NCBI GenBank assembly: GCA_035772785.1
Contig: JAOCPU010000007.1
Location: forward strand, 1-64,000
From: Phlebiopsis flavidoalba
Lineage: Eukaryota; Basidiomycota; Agaricomycetes; Polyporales; Phanerochaetaceae
DNA length: 64,000 nt
Direction of reading: 5' to 3'
The translations under genes and the position numbers were made by a program. Below, in pieces: positions 33,910-43,599 of this stretch. Every line of letters begins with the position of its first letter. Position 1 is the stretch's first letter. The notes beneath the pieces were generated by a model that worked only from the letters and a program-made list of their open reading frames with translations, was not told the origin of the DNA and did no database searches.

Positions 33910-35166
33910 ACGCTAGGCTAGCCTTCCGGCGACGTCGGTTTTGCTCACCCTCTGGATTCATCGGCTCGCAGCTCGCGGCCTGCAGTACTCGGAATGACGT
34001 GTTTGGGCCAGATTGTACAAGTAAATCAAATAAGCCGAAATGTATATGAATGTGAACCACGAGAACATACGAACGGATGGTTCATTGTGTGAGCCTGCCC
34101 ACGTGTCCGCAGTACCTACTTGACAACGGTAATGGTGCATCTGATTATCATATCAGCACGGTCAAATCGATATCCAGATGGTTTCTGTCCGACTCTGTCG
34201 CCCCTGCCAGTCCGTATGACTCTGAATTTGCAAGTTCAAAAAGATGTCAGACGAAACATGCGTTCTGCCTCGTTTCTCGTATTCTTTTTTTGAGCGATGA
34301 TCCCGCTCCGAGTTTCGAAGCTACAAAGAGAAGAAAAACATGTGAGTGATGCTGACAGAAACCTGTGCGGTCGACAGTGTGAAGATTGGTGGGAAAGAGA
34401 CATGAGAGGGCGCTTGCCCATGCCGAAGAGACGGCAAACGCCACAAAGTTCTATCCCTAAATTGGCAGTCAGGCCGCTGACGCTCAGACACGACGCGTGA
34501 ACCTGTCAGATGGGCGCGCTAATGATATGTCGGGATCGTTCCGCCTCGGCCATACAGAGCGCGCTTCGACATCCATCTGAGGCAGAGCGCGCGACGTCCC
34601 ATGCAGAGCGCGCGACGTCATGCAGAGCGCCAAGAAGGAAAATTCAAGGCTACATGGGCACAGAGCTGCACAGAAAGCACATTATTCAAAACAAGGAGAG
34701 TCAGGGGGTGAGGCCTATGGCAGACTTTGAATAACGCGAGATTCGAGAGTCAGCGGTTATTGCTTGGGCAGCTGCGCAGAAAGGTCAGAACAATGGGACC
34801 TGAGTCGTGTGTGAGAAGCTAAGCACAGTATGAGTCTCGATGTCCTATGGTTTAACTGTGTGTGAAGCTCACTCTTAAACCCCGATACGAGAGTGGAGGA
34901 CATCGCGCGGTGAATCGTGTTCAAATCAAGAGCGCCCGGGCGCAAAATGTGAAGGGCAGAGCGCTAGCTGTTGATTGAATCACCAATGTGTTGCCGAGCA
35001 ATTGGCAGTCTGAGTTTAGGGAGTGAGGCTCATGGTGATCGGGTCGTAGAGGTGATAGCGGCTGAGCTGAGGGGACCATATTTTTGAGATGGGCTCTCAA
35101 GCGCATTATATCGTCATAGACAATAGCTTTGGTGTTTAAAATATGTAAGAGTCACAGGGACCATTT
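33910..35166. other. Intergenic, no gene recognised
   Basis: No protein block is evident. It holds the short tandem repeat at 34555-34630. The right side borders the tandemly duplicated locus. Confidence 0.4.
34555..34630. repeat. Short GC-rich tandem repeat
   Basis: The core GCAGAGCGCGCGACGTC occurs twice in a row (from about 34582 and 34603). It is flanked by a diverged copy beginning AGAGCGCGCTTCGACATC on the left and a partial copy GCAGAGCGC on the right. The period is 19 to 21 bp. It lies outside any recognised gene. Confidence 0.7.
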
Positions 35167-36810
35167 GGCGGGGGTACGAGTAAGCACACAAGACGAATGT
35201 ACATTGCGGTAGTCCATTTCAGTGTCCGAAATGCCAAAGGAGTCCGTATCACGTCAACGTTTGCTTCGGCCGTTTTGAGACGTGTCCATGGGAGGCAGTC
35301 TCAATCCAAAGCCAACCCATCCAAAGGGGGTTGAAGGATGACGTTGTAGCACTCGTCAAAGACGTAAGCACCATATAGTTGTCCGCCGTGGCCTTCCACA
35401 CAATGTTGACCTGCGCCGTGTGCTGTTTGACTGTCGGAACCCCCGCTCTAGTGGCGTGGCAGAGCCAGAGTAGTCGGTCGTACTTCCGTTTCTTTCAACG
35501 CGAGTTGCGCGGAAGCTTCCGTGCGCCGCAGACCGGTGCCTCGCCCCTAATACAGCCTGGTTGAGCATTCGCAATACGAGCCGGGTGAAACAAGAAGAGT
35601 ACGCACCACGCCACAGAAAGGTCCGAGGGTGGTGTGGGGATGTTGCCATTGCGTCGGGTGACGAATGACACAGGACACTTCCTGTCCAGCCTGAGGTGCA
35701 CCACTACCTAGTGCGTCGAGGGCCCACCGTTGCTGTTGCACACAAAGAACCGTTGCTCGATGAGCTGAGAGGGTGGGTGAATCAGTCATACGAGGTCATG
35801 AAGCGTACGTACTACTATTTTCTTAGATTGACACTCACGAGGAAAGAGGGCAGTGAACGACATCCGAGATCACCATGATGAACACGAAGCCCGTCGATTG
35901 CACCAAGGCCTCGCCCCCCAGCACGAGCGGTGCTCACCGGTATCGTTGGTGTTAGGATTGGAGACGTTGTACGCCGCGAGCGTGAAGTTGTATGCCGTAT
36001 CGAAGGCCCGAGGGCCCAAGGCTTGCGCAAACGGAGTTCGCGGCAGAGGCTGCGTGCAGGTAAAGGGCGCGGCGGAGGCTGCGACAGCCAGCAGAGAGGA
36101 TTGCATAAGTGACGGAGAAGGATCATAGACGATGATTAAGTTGAACGAGGGTGAGAGGCGTGAGCGAGTGATGTGGTCGTTCGCGATGGTGTCAAGAGGG
36201 CACCTGACTGAGTGGAGAACGCAAAGGGTACAAGGAGTAATGGGGCAACCGCCCCCACCACGGCTTAATACATAAGACCCGGTAGTATCGGCCTTAAATT
36301 AAGCGCCATGACGGTCAGCTGCTGCCACGCGCCTGCATCCGCCCATCATGTGCTCCCCATCACCTGGGCGATGCAGGCGGAACTGCTTTGAATCTGGACC
36401 GCGCCGCGGATGGCTTGATGCGGGGATACACCATCGCAGGAGACTCGTGGGTAGTAATGCGCGGGATCATGCAGTGTAGTCGCTGTAGCAGACGAGGTAG
36501 GCAGTGACGAGAGGGTAAGCGGCAGGGACAAATCCGGCCGACGTCGGGGAACATCGCATGTGCGGCTATCAAACGCCACGAAGCTGATGACGGCGCTTCA
36601 TTCTCTCCTGGGTTGTTGTTCCGCATTTACATCATCTGCGTGCAATGGTAGCTTACGCACGTTTTCGCAAGGCACTCAATCGCGACGCTTCCCAGTTTTT
36701 CCCATGTACTGACTTGCCCAGTCAAACCCAGGCATAACTCGACTTCATCTCCGTCGTCTTCCCCAGCTCGAGTCAAGTTCTACTCGGCATCGTGCCCTCA
36801 CCGTGCGTGC
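35167..36810. repeat. Tandem duplication, copy A, gene part
   Basis: This segment is similar along its length to 38031-39510. Matching landmarks are GTACATT...AGTCC near 35198 and 38068, the secreted-protein gene in both, and the upstream stretch containing ATCATGCAGTGTAGTCGC (36465) against ATCGTGCAGTGTAGTCGC (39198). CCACGAAGCTGATGACGGCGCT (36577, against 39317) is also shared, as is TTCATCTCCGTCGTCTT (36743, against 39430). The copies are diverged by many substitutions and small indels, so the duplication is not recent. Confidence 0.8.
35301..36106 (-). CDS. Small secreted protein, paralogue A
   Basis: Family not recognised. The start at 36106 gives a signal peptide (MQSSLLAVAASAAPF). The mature protein begins with LGPRAFDTAYNFTLAAYNVS (36010-35955), where the N-glycosylation sites NFT and NVS are intact. 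The central part continues through short introns with frame changes and contains WHATRAGV...AQVNIVW-like sequence (about 35400-35470), matching YNMAQVTIVYK in paralogue B. The end reads YNVILQPPLDGLALD with a stop at 35301-35303. Its length is about 200 residues. It is the left member of a tandem pair transcribed in the same direction, so the two arose by local duplication. It probably works outside the cell or at the wall, but there is no catalytic motif to name a role. Confidence 0.55.
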
Positions 36811-36813
36811 GCG

Positions 36814-36845
36814 CCCCACAGGTTCAAGTTCTCGAACCTGTGGGG
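36814..36845. repeat. Perfect 12 bp inverted repeat (hairpin)
   Basis: CCCCACAGGTTC at 36814-36825 and its exact complement GAACCTGTGGGG at 36834-36845 are separated by 8 bases. It ends 14 bp before the left end of the MITE. Copy B of the duplication has no counterpart at the equivalent place. Confidence 0.75.
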
Positions 36846-36859
36846 GCGACGGTTTTTTA

Positions 36860-37385
36860 CAGCGAGTTGTAGAACATAAGACCGCTTTTCCGGCATTTGA
36901 GCCATTTTGATATTTGTTTACATTCGGAGCGGTGCGGAGCCGTGCCACCATATTAGATCACGATAAATCTGAGATCTTCGACGTACCCTCCCAGGCTGAC
37001 CTAGCAGCACCGCATATGCCGGTCTACACCCCATGCCTAGTATTGAGAGCTTGATCCTTGGCTGATTCAGTTATGTCTCTAACACAAAAAGTTGAAAAGA
37101 CAAATTTAGGCCTATTGTTGTATGTGGGCTACTACAGTGTGAGATATACCAAACTATTTGCTAAGACCTACGACGAAGCATATTGAGAAGAGAGAGGCAA
37201 TAGCGTGCGGTTTGATGCTGGGTACGAGAACAGAGCTGGTTGCTGGTAGTTAGTGTGCCGCAATGCAGCGCCGTGTAGGGCCGGGGAGCGCAGAGTTCGC
37301 ACATCACCGCCCGCTCCAAGGACAAACAAATATCAAACAAAGGCTCAAATGCCGGAAAAGCGGTCTTATGTTCTACAACTCGCTG
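36860..37385. mobile_element. Tc1/mariner-type MITE with 44 bp terminal inverted repeats
   Basis: A 526 bp non-autonomous DNA transposon. The left end starts CAGCGAGTTGTAGAACATAA (from 36860) and the right end is its complement ending ...CTCGCTG at 37385. The first 44 bp match exactly in inverted orientation (36860-36903 against 37342-37385), and weaker similarity continues for about 40 bp more. Both ends are flanked by TA (36858-36859 and 37386-37387), the target-site duplication of Tc1/mariner elements, whose ends often begin CAG. The interior encodes nothing. It sits in copy A of the tandem duplication and is absent from copy B. Confidence 0.85.
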
Positions 37386-37539
37386 TAAGCATCTCCCGTC
37401 AATATGAAGCGGGCACCGGCCCGCCAGGATGCCCTCCAGATCCTGGCTCGCCGGTAGAATGGTCGGGTAAAGCGATCTGGCGGGAATGGAATGGTGAGGT
37501 GCGTCATCGTCCTCCTCGGCACACGAGCCGACAAATAAA

Positions 37540-38010
37540 ACTTGGGCTGCAATGACGAGTTCATGTCTAAGTCTGAGTGATCCACTTGCGATCTATGCCC
37601 CCTCTAATCATCTAGAATGCATCCACGACGCTACTTTCGAGCACTGTTGCGCAGAAATTAAGGGATAAAAAGGTAGTGGCAGAAATTAAGGGAAAAAAAT
37701 AAGATACAGAATACATATCAGATAATATTATGGGTAATATGATGTGAGTTCGAGACAAGAATTGAGTAATAGATGTGACCAAGCGATACTTGAATGTGTT
37801 CCAGCCAAGGATGGAGTTTCCTGCTTTTGACGTTGAGGACACCGGAAGGGTTGAAGCGATTCAGATGAGCTTAAGAGGGTCGCGGATCAGCACATACGAC
37901 ACAGCACCAACGGCAAAGACGCGTACCATAAGGTGTGGGCTTTGATGCTTAGACCTAACAGTGCACGAGTAGCGAACAGCACACTGCCCATAGCTTAAAC
38001 AACTACAGAA
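37540..38010. repeat. Tandem duplication, copy A, distal segment
   Basis: It is similar to 39550-39995. Shared landmarks are TACTTTCGAGCACTGT (37630 and 39649), GAAATTAAG, ATACATATCAGATA against ATACATGTCAGATA, GGTTGAAGCGATT and GCACCAACGGCAAAGACGCGTACC against GCACCAACGACGAAGACACGTACC. In copy B this segment follows the gene upstream region almost directly. In copy A the hairpin, the MITE and about 150 bp more intervene. Confidence 0.8.
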
Positions 38011-38155
38011 GCTCATAGAGCGAAGAGGCATTGGCGGGGATACTCGGAGTAAGCAACAAAATAAGTGTACATTAGATAGTCCGTTTCTCTGTCCAAACGA
38101 TATTCAAAGGTCCACATTAAATCAATATCTGCTTTGCCCTCTCGATAAGTGCATC

Positions 38156-38902
38156 TCAATCCAGCCCAACCATGTGCAGAATGACGTTGTAGCACTCATC
38201 AAAGATGTACTCTCCATAATTATTCGCCCTGGGCTTGTACACAATGGTGACCTGCGCCATGTTGTAGTGGCCGTTCGGGCAGAGCCAGAAGTCAGTTGTG
38301 CTCCCGTAAACTGCGAGTTGCGGCAAGCTGCCGGCGTGCACCGTAGATGTGCCCGCCTACACACCCTTATCAGCATTCGCAGTGTGGGAAGAACAGGAAA
38401 AGCACGCACTGGCACGCCACAGTAAGTCGGGGACGAATCTCGTCCTCCGACGAGGCAATGAGGTAGACTTGGCTGCCCTCATAAGGCGCAGCACCATGTG
38501 CGAACGGAGCCCCTTTCTGAGTTGGCCATAGAGCCCGTTTGTGGATGAGCGAGAGCATAGGGAAGTAGTTGTGTGGGAATGACGCCCACGTCTGGTTTGT
38601 CTTTTTCAGCTTTGCACGTTGGAAGAAGGAGGGAATAGACAGACTGAGAGTTTGTTGGACGTGAAATGCAGTCCCGTCAACTGCACCTGCCGCCCCAAAG
38701 CACGAGTGGTGCACCGGTGGCGTTGGTGTTAGGTTTTGGAGACGTTATACGCCGCGAGCGTGAAGTTATATGCCGTGTCGAACGCCGAGGGCCCGAGACC
38801 TGCGCATGCAGGGCTCACAGCGACTAAAAAAAACTGGGTGTGGTCGGTGCGGCCGGAGGCTGCGATAACAGCAAAGAACATTGCTATTGCGAAGAATATC
38901 AT
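38156..38902 (-). CDS. Small secreted protein, paralogue B
   Basis: Paralogue of the gene at 35301-36106. The start at 38902 gives a hydrophobic signal peptide, MIFFAIAMFFAVIAASG. The shared block LGPSAFDTAYNFTLAAYNVS follows near 38745-38800 with both N-glycosylation sites. The last exon is clean: VYGSTTDFWLCPNGHYNMAQ, VTIVYKPRANNYGEYIFDEC and YNVILHMVGLD, with a stop at 38156-38158. Its length is about 200 residues over several exons with frame changes in the middle. It lacks recognisable catalytic residues. A TATATAA element about 100 bp upstream (minus strand) is better preserved than in paralogue A, so B may be the more actively transcribed copy (inference). Confidence 0.6.
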
Positions 38903-39000
38903 GGTGATAGTTTAGTTGAAGCGGTGAGAGGTGTGAGGTGGTCGTTAGGAGTCGAGGGCCTGACGCAAGGTACAAGGAATGATACCGCACGATCCACCGC

Positions 39001-39008
39001 TTATATAG
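39001..39008 (-). promoter_or_regulatory. TATA box of secreted-protein paralogue B
   Basis: The minus strand reads CTATATAAG here, about 100 bp upstream of the start codon at 38902. The equivalent position before paralogue A (around 36267) reads TATGTATTAA, a degenerate version. Confidence 0.5.
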
Positions 39009-39520
39009 ACCCAGGAGCGACGCTAGATGGTCAACTACGCGCCATGGAAGACGGGCAGGGCAGCTTCCCTCCCCCATCAGTGCTCCCCGTCACCTCAGTA
39101 GCGATGTATGCAGGACTACTTTGGATGATGTGCGCGCGTTGCGGGTGCTTGATGCGGTTTATACATGTACGGAGGATCGTGAGTAGAATGTGCGGGATCG
39201 TGCAGTGTAGTCGCCGTAACGAACGGGATGAGCAGTGTCGAGAGTTGGTCAAGAGGGTAAAGAGGCATGGACACACCCGACTGACGTCGGTAATTCGCAT
39301 GTACGGCAATCAGACGCCACGAAGCTAACGACGGCGCTACATTCTCTCCAGGCGTTCTGGTACGTTTCGCGGCAACGCCACGCAACTACGTCGCCTCCCG
39401 TGGGCAGTTAAACCCAGCCAGAACTCGCCTTCATCTCCGTCGTCTTTCCAGTCTTTTTCAAATTCTGATGGGCGCCTTGCCCCTCACACCGGCGTGCGTT
39501 CCTCAGCATCGCACGGGCCA

Positions 39521-39549
39521 AATAAAAAATAAAAATAAAAATAAAAATA
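39521..39549. repeat. A-rich microsatellite (AAAAAT units)
   Basis: About four AAAAAT units in a row mark the junction between the gene part and the distal segment of copy B. This is the place where copy A carries the hairpin and the MITE. Confidence 0.7.
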
Positions 39550-39995
39550 TCATTGACGAGTCTATGTCCGAGTCCGAGTAGTCTACTTGTGATCTATGTT
39601 CTGACAGTGATGTTGAGAGTCAAGAATGGGCCCCACGACCACAGTACTACTTTCGAGCACTGTCGCGCGGGAAATTAAGAAAGAGAAAGGAAAAGATACA
39701 AAATACATGTCAGATATTATTATGGATAATGATGAATGTGAGTTTCGATCCAAGTCAAATGAGTGATAAATGCGATCAAGCGATATCAGAATGTGTTGCG
39801 AGGCCAAGGATGCGATTGCGATTTTCTGCTTTGACGCGGAGGGACTCCGAAACGGTTGAAGCGATTAAGATGAGCTTGAAGAATATCGTTGATCAGCACG
39901 TGCAATACAGCACCAACGACGAAGACACGTACCGTAAGACATGGGCTTTAATGCTTGGACCTAACACCGCGCGAGGAGTAAGAACACACACCGAC
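39550..39995. repeat. Tandem duplication, copy B, distal segment
   Basis: Counterpart of 37540-38010. Similarity ends soon after GACTACAGAAG (40008), close to where copy A continues into the next gene copy. No third secreted-protein gene follows, so this marks the right edge of the array. Confidence 0.75.
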
Positions 39996-40287
39996 CATAC
40001 CTTGCGCGACTACAGAAGATCAAGCGCCTTGTCTGTATACAACCTGAAACTCCCTTGGGTCAAAGGCGATAATGGGCAAGACACGCGAGAACAGCTACAG
40101 CCCAACGCTCGCAGGCCGAGACCTACGAGCGTGCTCCGAGTCACCCGTGAGAGAGCCACCACGTCTCGCAGACGAAAGTCCACACGGTCTCGCTCAGCTA
40201 CAATCTCACGGGCTCGGCGCGCTCCGGATACGTGGCCGGTCGGTGTGCTCATCCTCGCCGCGGCGTCGCCTTGTCTTGTAGGTTGTT

Positions 40288-40728
40288 TCAACACGTAGTC
40301 GTTTTAATCCGCGAGCCAAACTTCAAGCATGTCCTCGGTGACGATGAGACGGGCGACCGGTCCCGGCCGTCAATGACCGCGGGGATCAGACGATCTCCCG
40401 CGACGGTGTGCAGCGATGTCGAGATAGGATAGTTTGCGTTGAGGAGGCGCCTCGCAAGGTGCGGGAAAAGAGGCGGGCTGAGCGTTGGAAGGTCGGCATG
40501 ACCGGCGGCCATGAAAGCCTCATTGACGACAGCGAATAGAGAATGATCTGCGTCTTCTGTGTGTGGCAGCAGAGTGATCATCCTTTGAATAGTTGGGAAT
40601 GCGAGAAATGGCGGCGGGTTACTGAGCGAGGCACGTTGGCGCCGTAAGCCAAGGGAGGGAAGTCTCTTGCGACGGATTCGGGGTACGCCGGTGCAAGCAG
40701 CTCCGGAGTGATGGTAGCGATCATCCAC
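40288..40728 (-). CDS. Uncharacterised protein fragment
   Basis: An open frame of 146 codons. The stretch from FLAFPTIQRMITLLPHTED through FAVVNEAFMAAGHADLP, LSPPLFPHLARRLLNANYPI and STSLHTVAGDRLIPAVIDGR looks like real globular protein sequence. The family is not recognised. It may be an exon of a larger minus-strand gene; the sequence downstream (40010-40290) is also open but low in complexity. It directly borders the duplicated locus. Confidence 0.35.
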   Translation of the reverse strand: MDDRYHHSGAACTGVPRIRRKRLPSLGLRRQRASLSNPPPFLAFPTIQRMITLLPHTEDADHSLFAVVNEAFMAAGHADLPTLSPPLFPHLARRLLNANYPISTSLHTVAGDRLIPAVIDGRDRSPVSSSPRTCLKFGSRIKTTTC

Positions 40729-40871
40729 GGACCAGCGATGACATTGTATGCGACCAACTGGGAAGCAACTCCTCTTGATAATATTGTGCCTCGATTTCAG
40801 ACATGGAGGAGCAGGTGTCGTCGTCGGATCGCCGAAGACACGTCTGCCTCAGTCCCGACGAGGGTCAAATC

Positions 40872-41510
40872 CTACAAGTCAAAGGTTGAGATGCAATAAG
40901 AGTATAAAAGATCGCGAGACTTGCATCGGTTTTCAGTCTCAACATTCGAGTCATCATCGATGTCGTCGACTACCTTCATGGCAGGCGAGGGCACAAAGGT
41001 CATCTTTCTGACGAGAGCATCGAGTTCTCCACAGGAGAGGTCAAAGATCGAGGGACCCTCGGGACGAGATTGGTGGCTCAAGTAGGAGTCCGGAAGCGGA
41101 GCTTCGTCATTGTGCATGATGGTCTTCGCGTGAGACTAGATATATGTTAGCAGCGCACCTCCGAAAAACACATGCTCCTCACTGTATCGATCTGAATCTC
41201 TACATCGTTCATAGGCTCTTCGTCTTCGTCGACGTTAGAAAGGCTGTCGTTTGCCCCGGAACCCTACAAAAGACGTCAAGGTTGACGAGGGATTAAACGA
41301 GGTAATTGACAGTACGTACTCTCTTCTTCTGTGTTTTGATCTCTGAAAATCGCCTCATCGTCTCTTCCCTCTTCGTCATAAAACTCGGAGAGCTTCGTCG
41401 TCGCTCATTCGACATTCTGAATGACAAGAGAGGAGATAAATATGTTAGAAAGCAGTAGAAGGGGAGGATGATAACAAGACGCACTCGTCATACACCGTCG
41501 CTCGCTCTCC
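40872..41510 (-). CDS. Acidic uncharacterised protein, C-terminal exons
   Basis: The minus strand shows FYDEE/GRDDEAIF-type acidic sequence near 41350-41400 and GSGANDSLSNVDEDEEPMND, then VEIQIDT (41190-41265). After an intron, TIMHNDEAPLPDSYLSHQSR, PEGPSIFDLSCGELDALVRK and MTFVPSPAMKVVDDIDDDSN follow (40930-41120), with a stop at 40872. It is rich in Asp, Glu and Ser, without membrane segments or known domains, as in nuclear or cytoskeletal adaptor proteins. Intron borders are plausible (GTATATC and GTGAGG types), but the 5' end is unknown. It could belong to the gene immediately upstream at 41712-42770. Confidence 0.4.
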
Positions 41511-41711
41511 ATGTCTTCAAACGTGGTCGTCGCCTCCGACTTGGGACCGGCGCGCGTGTGACTCTCGGTTGAATATTCCTAGCTCCAACTGAGAGGTCTT
41601 CGCCTGTTCTCCATGCAAGGAGAACCAGGTGCTCTCACGTTTTGGCTAACCCTGTAAATGGCTCTGATTCGAGGCTTCTTCAGATCAAGAAGTCAAAAAT
41701 CGAAGCCCCGA

Positions 41712-42770
41712 CTATCCCGGTCCGTCTCGGGGTCGAACATAGGCGCTGTGAGACCAGAACTCGGAGGCCGAAGACACATCTGAGTCGGAGACGGGTTCTT
41801 CATCCTGCCTCTTGAGCGATTGACTGTAGCTATCGACAAATTGGTCGTCGTAGTCTTCGAGCCTTGGGAGCATTACAGTGCACTTCTGTCCCGACGGGAA
41901 GGCGAGGGTCATGGAAGTGACCGAGAACGACGCTCCGTCCGAGTCGGAGTTGACATCATACAGGGGGTGCCTTTGGAATAGCCACACTCTGCCACAGGAC
42001 TCTGCCCCAATTTCGACCTAGTAAGCTCGTCCTCCTTCCGTGAGTGCTCTGAGGAGCGCGACGCGACATTCAAGCCCCTGGCGCGTAAGATGATCAACTA
42101 TGAGTCGCCACACAAAAATGGTAACCGTTACCTGTTTGGAGTAACGTAGCAAGCAGGGGCGAGGGGGGGGGGACCAAGACCCACGACGAACACGGCGAGG
42201 GCGTAAGTGAGGAGGAGGGTGTACAACACGGTTGTACAAGACATCTTCAAGGGCGCTGATGCTGTGTCTTGGTCGTCAGAAGGCGACAACGGTGGGGACG
42301 CCGGTTCTGCGTCAACCCACGCTGGCCAGAGTTAGTGTCGCGACGACGACCGCCGAAATGAAGAGCACCATAGAGTGAACGATGCCGAGGATACGTGCAG
42401 TTTGACCGCCAGCCCAGGTCCAGGCACACACACGAGGAGAGCTTGTTGAAACTGTTTGAACCAGTCCAAAGAGGTCGACGGACGGTGGGGGAACCAGCGT
42501 CAGGGCGACCTGAAAGACAACGTTGGCAATGACGTGGGACATCTTGAAGTGACGTCGAGGAGAAGTGCTTGTGACTGTAGAAGTTGGGCGGGTACTGCGT
42601 CGCGTGCGGGGCGTGTCGAAGCTGTCGCGGAACGTCGGTGTCACGTCGGTTTGTCGTTGTAAGGTGATGGTTGGAGGGAAAGAACAGGCTGGAGGGGTTG
42701 GTTCGTTTTCAACGTCCCCCGAAGCACTGGCTGCTCGGCAGACGCCGACCACAGTCGCACTTCGACACAT
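41712..42770 (-). CDS. Uncharacterised membrane protein
   Basis: Minus-strand frame from ATG at 42770. The N-terminal part is polar (PTFRDSFDTPRTRRSTRP). It is followed by hydrophobic segments MSHVIANVVFQVALTLVPPP (about 42480-42545), ARILGIVHSMVLFISAVVVA (about 42330-42390) and CTTVLYTLLLTYALAVFVVG (about 42180-42245, another frame). The C-terminal exon reads FPSGQKCTVMLPRLEDYDDQ, FVDSYSQSLKRQDEEPVSDS and SSASEFWSHSAYV, ending at 41712. This suggests two or three membrane helices with an acidic cytosolic tail. The family is not recognised. Exons may also exist upstream, to about 43020. Confidence 0.45.
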
Positions 42771-43599
42771 ACCGGATTGGGCGTGTTTACGTCCAAATCG
42801 GTATCTGTCGTATGTACGTCTTAGCCCAGTTCAAGGCAGAAAAATAATGGTAACGCGTGCGACACTTGAGCTCACCGATGTCAAATTTGCGCACGTACAG
42901 TCTCTGCGACTGGCTCCCGGATGAGTATAGTCTCAAGTCAACTAGGGCCGCATACAATAAAGTAATATGCAGCACGAGGCTGTACTCAGGGACGTAAATT
43001 TGTGCTCGCTTCAAGTCTAGCACCTAGATATGACCTGGACACTGGGCATGGGAATCTTGTATTCCATGTCTCTTTACGCTCCTGAGTAGCCGTCACCTCG
43101 ATCGAAGAGCCCTTGTGAGGTCGCAGATGCAGCGCGAGTCTTCACAATGAGTACCTCACATAGGAAAAAAGGGCTAGATGTGCTGAAGTCCGGTTAGTAT
43201 CAGGAGCGTGCAGAGAAGCTTTTTAACACTCACACCGCACCATTCCGGCAGCAGCCAAAGTATCGCTGAAGCATTGATTCCCCGGTATTAAATCGAAAGG
43301 AGTATTGTCGGACCCTCAAGCCCATTTGTTAACTTTGAGGAAACTATGCGAAACGAATGCGATGTTTATCTTAGGAGGTCATAAACTCTGGGGGTCGGTC
43401 GTAGTCAGGAGCAAAGAGAGTTCCGAATCTCGCTCCGCCGCTTTGGGCGCATCACACTCGGATTTGATGCGACGCCACGCGACACAAGCCATTGGGTGGC
43501 ATCCCGTTGAGCCTCCCGCTTTCTTGTCTCCTACTTGACCACTCGCCTCTTTACAACTTCCATCTTCATTCACACATGCCGAGATGCATTAATCTAGAT
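42771..43599. other. Intergenic, no gene recognised
   Basis: A divergent interval between the minus-strand membrane protein and the plus-strand gene starting at 43600. CT-rich sequence at 43510-43570 fits a promoter. No repeats or RNA genes are evident. Confidence 0.45.

Larger units (their letters stand above)
38031..39510. repeat. Tandem duplication, copy B, gene part
   Basis: Counterpart of 35167-36810, carrying secreted-protein paralogue B and its upstream region. It lies directly after the distal segment of copy A, giving a head-to-tail array with a start-to-start distance of 2864 bp. Without the insertion in copy A the unit is about 2 kb. Confidence 0.8.

Noticed and set aside
35167..39995. 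Spaced repeats as a CRISPR array
   Set aside because: The repeats are diverged kilobase-scale duplicates in a eukaryotic genome; there are no short regularly spaced direct repeats.
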